Under the pieces are notes generated by a model. The model was not told the DNA's origin, made no database searches, and was given only the letters and a program-made list of their open reading frames with translations. This document shows positions 62,740-64,000 of a stretch of 64,000 bases of DNA, piece by piece. The stretch spans positions 6,077,501 through 6,141,500 of the forward strand of contig NC_064047.1 in NCBI RefSeq assembly GCF_932526225.1, in the 5' to 3' direction. How positions within the stretch are numbered: position 1 is the stretch's first letter; the number at the start of each line of letters is the position of its first letter. This DNA is from Nematostella vectensis (taxonomy: Eukaryota > Cnidaria > Anthozoa > Actiniaria > Edwardsiidae). The position numbers and the translations under genes were made by a program.

Positions 62740-64000
62740 AAACATCGCCCTTATTTAGATAAGCAAATTTCTTTTGTCTTCGATCTAAAAATAGACTGTG
62801 GTGTTTGCGCCGGCTAAGGAGGACCATTCACTTGTCTTTTGACACATGCAGTTTACTTTTTTCCGAAAACTAGCGATGCATGAATAAGTAAAAACTATAT
62901 GATAGCAAAAATATCCCTTCCATTTCAGCAAGACCATTTTTTCTCAACTTTATCTTATTTTGAGATAGATCGCCTATCATCACTTCGACAATTTCACTTC
63001 GGTTAAGTAAACTTCATTAATTTTTCTTAACTTGCGTCCTTAATTAGCATAAAAATATTTTGAACATTGGGTGTTACATAGAGGTGCCATTATTCAATTA
63101 AGGATCTAAATATAGAAACCAAGAAACTACGACAATCAATACTTCGGACGCCATCGATAGAAAGCGAAACAAAGCAGGAATATCTGGTTATTTCTAAATC
63201 AATTTTATGCTATTTATCTTTTCTTTATCTTGATTGTCGGGGGCAGGGATAAGCGCAGTTTTTTTTTTTCTCAATCTTCAGGAGAACCGGATTTGAATCA
63301 CTACTGATTTGGACTCGATAATTTGAAAAAGATATATGTAAATATGTTTGGCAGGGCTCTAACAACTGTTGTTTCTTAAAATAATAAATATAGGTTTTTT
63401 TTGTTTCAAACACCAAAGGCCAAAACAGGTAGTATACTAAGATGTGCACTTATTAGATATTTTTCACAACCTGAATATAAATAGCATATTTTATCAACAT
63501 ATGCGGCACAACATCAACTGTACATAAAGCAATATTCTTTTGAAATACAAATGCTTTAGAAGATTGAAGATACCGTCGGTTTATTATAAATCTCTTCCGA
63601 CACTGGAGCTGGGAATATCATTTTGGTATTTCAAAAGGAAAAAGTACTTATAATAAAAGATTCAAACCAATCAAATTTTACTACCAACTCATTTTCCAAA
63701 TTCTATCGCAAATTGCCAGGCAGCGAAAAGCCGAATTAGGAATTTTCTAATACGTTTTCATAACAAAACTGGTTTTCCTTTGCTAATCCCTAGAAATAAT
63801 GAATTTCGTCCTCTCGCTTCAGCAAATATCAAGTGCATTTAAGCTTTTCATGGCGAATAGATCTGAAGATTGTTGAACCCATTGCCCCCTCTTCCAAGAG
63901 AAACATTTTGTAAATATAATTGGTTTGCGGTTTTTAAGATGGAAAAGCAGTTTAATCGCATCTTCAAGCTTCCCTGGTTTAGTGTCGTATGTGATTTCTA
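62740..64000. other. AT-rich right-end region, nothing recognised
   Basis: No convincing ORF, splice-bounded exon or repeat family was identified. Confidence 0.5.

Overview
The window is eukaryotic and almost certainly metazoan. It has densely spliced genes with canonical GT-AG introns, a motile-cilium dynein heavy chain, a secretin/Methuselah-class GPCR, an ESCRT-III subunit, many short inverted-repeat DNA transposons (MITEs) and many minisatellites. Protein style, conserved intron density and the somatomedin-B/GPCR architecture suggest a cnidarian, probably an anthozoan such as a sea anemone. This organism call is inference; no lineage-specific marker was seen.

Layout (all supported genes are on the minus strand). 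Bases 122-39942 hold 57 coding exons, about 2,373 codons, of an axonemal outer-arm dynein heavy chain of the DNAH5/DNAH8 (gamma-type) family. The ATG is at 39942 and the gene runs off the left edge inside AAA2, so the window carries the tail, the linker, AAA1 and part of AAA2. Bases 39943-44530 are intergenic and contain TIR elements. A single-exon 1,148-aa adhesion/Methuselah-like 7TM receptor with a somatomedin-B-like domain is at 44531-47977. Bases 47978-51430 hold nested and foldback transposons. A complete seven-exon, 208-aa CHMP2B (Vps2-type ESCRT-III subunit) is at 51431-56378. Bases 56379-61800 are repeat-bearing and no gene is supported there. A short unrecognised gene with a TATA-like box and a polyadenylation signal is at about 61.8-62.7 kb. 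The rest is AT-rich, with nothing recognised.

The striking feature is in the dynein introns. At least seven carry minisatellites whose repeat unit contains a copy of the neighbouring exon's 3' end plus its 5' splice site (exons 53, 47, 43, 40, 31, 21 and 14). Low-copy versions lie at exons 15 and 28, and one acceptor-side version at exon 35. The introns therefore contain from a few to about seventy near-perfect decoy donors in tandem. This looks like repeated, independent nucleation of tandem arrays at exon-intron junctions within one gene. Other introns hold TIR elements built from internal tandem repeats, foldback elements and a 1.1-kb ATC array.

The genes share no pathway: dynein drives ciliary beating, CHMP2B acts in membrane scission, and the receptor is a cell-surface sensor of unknown ligand.
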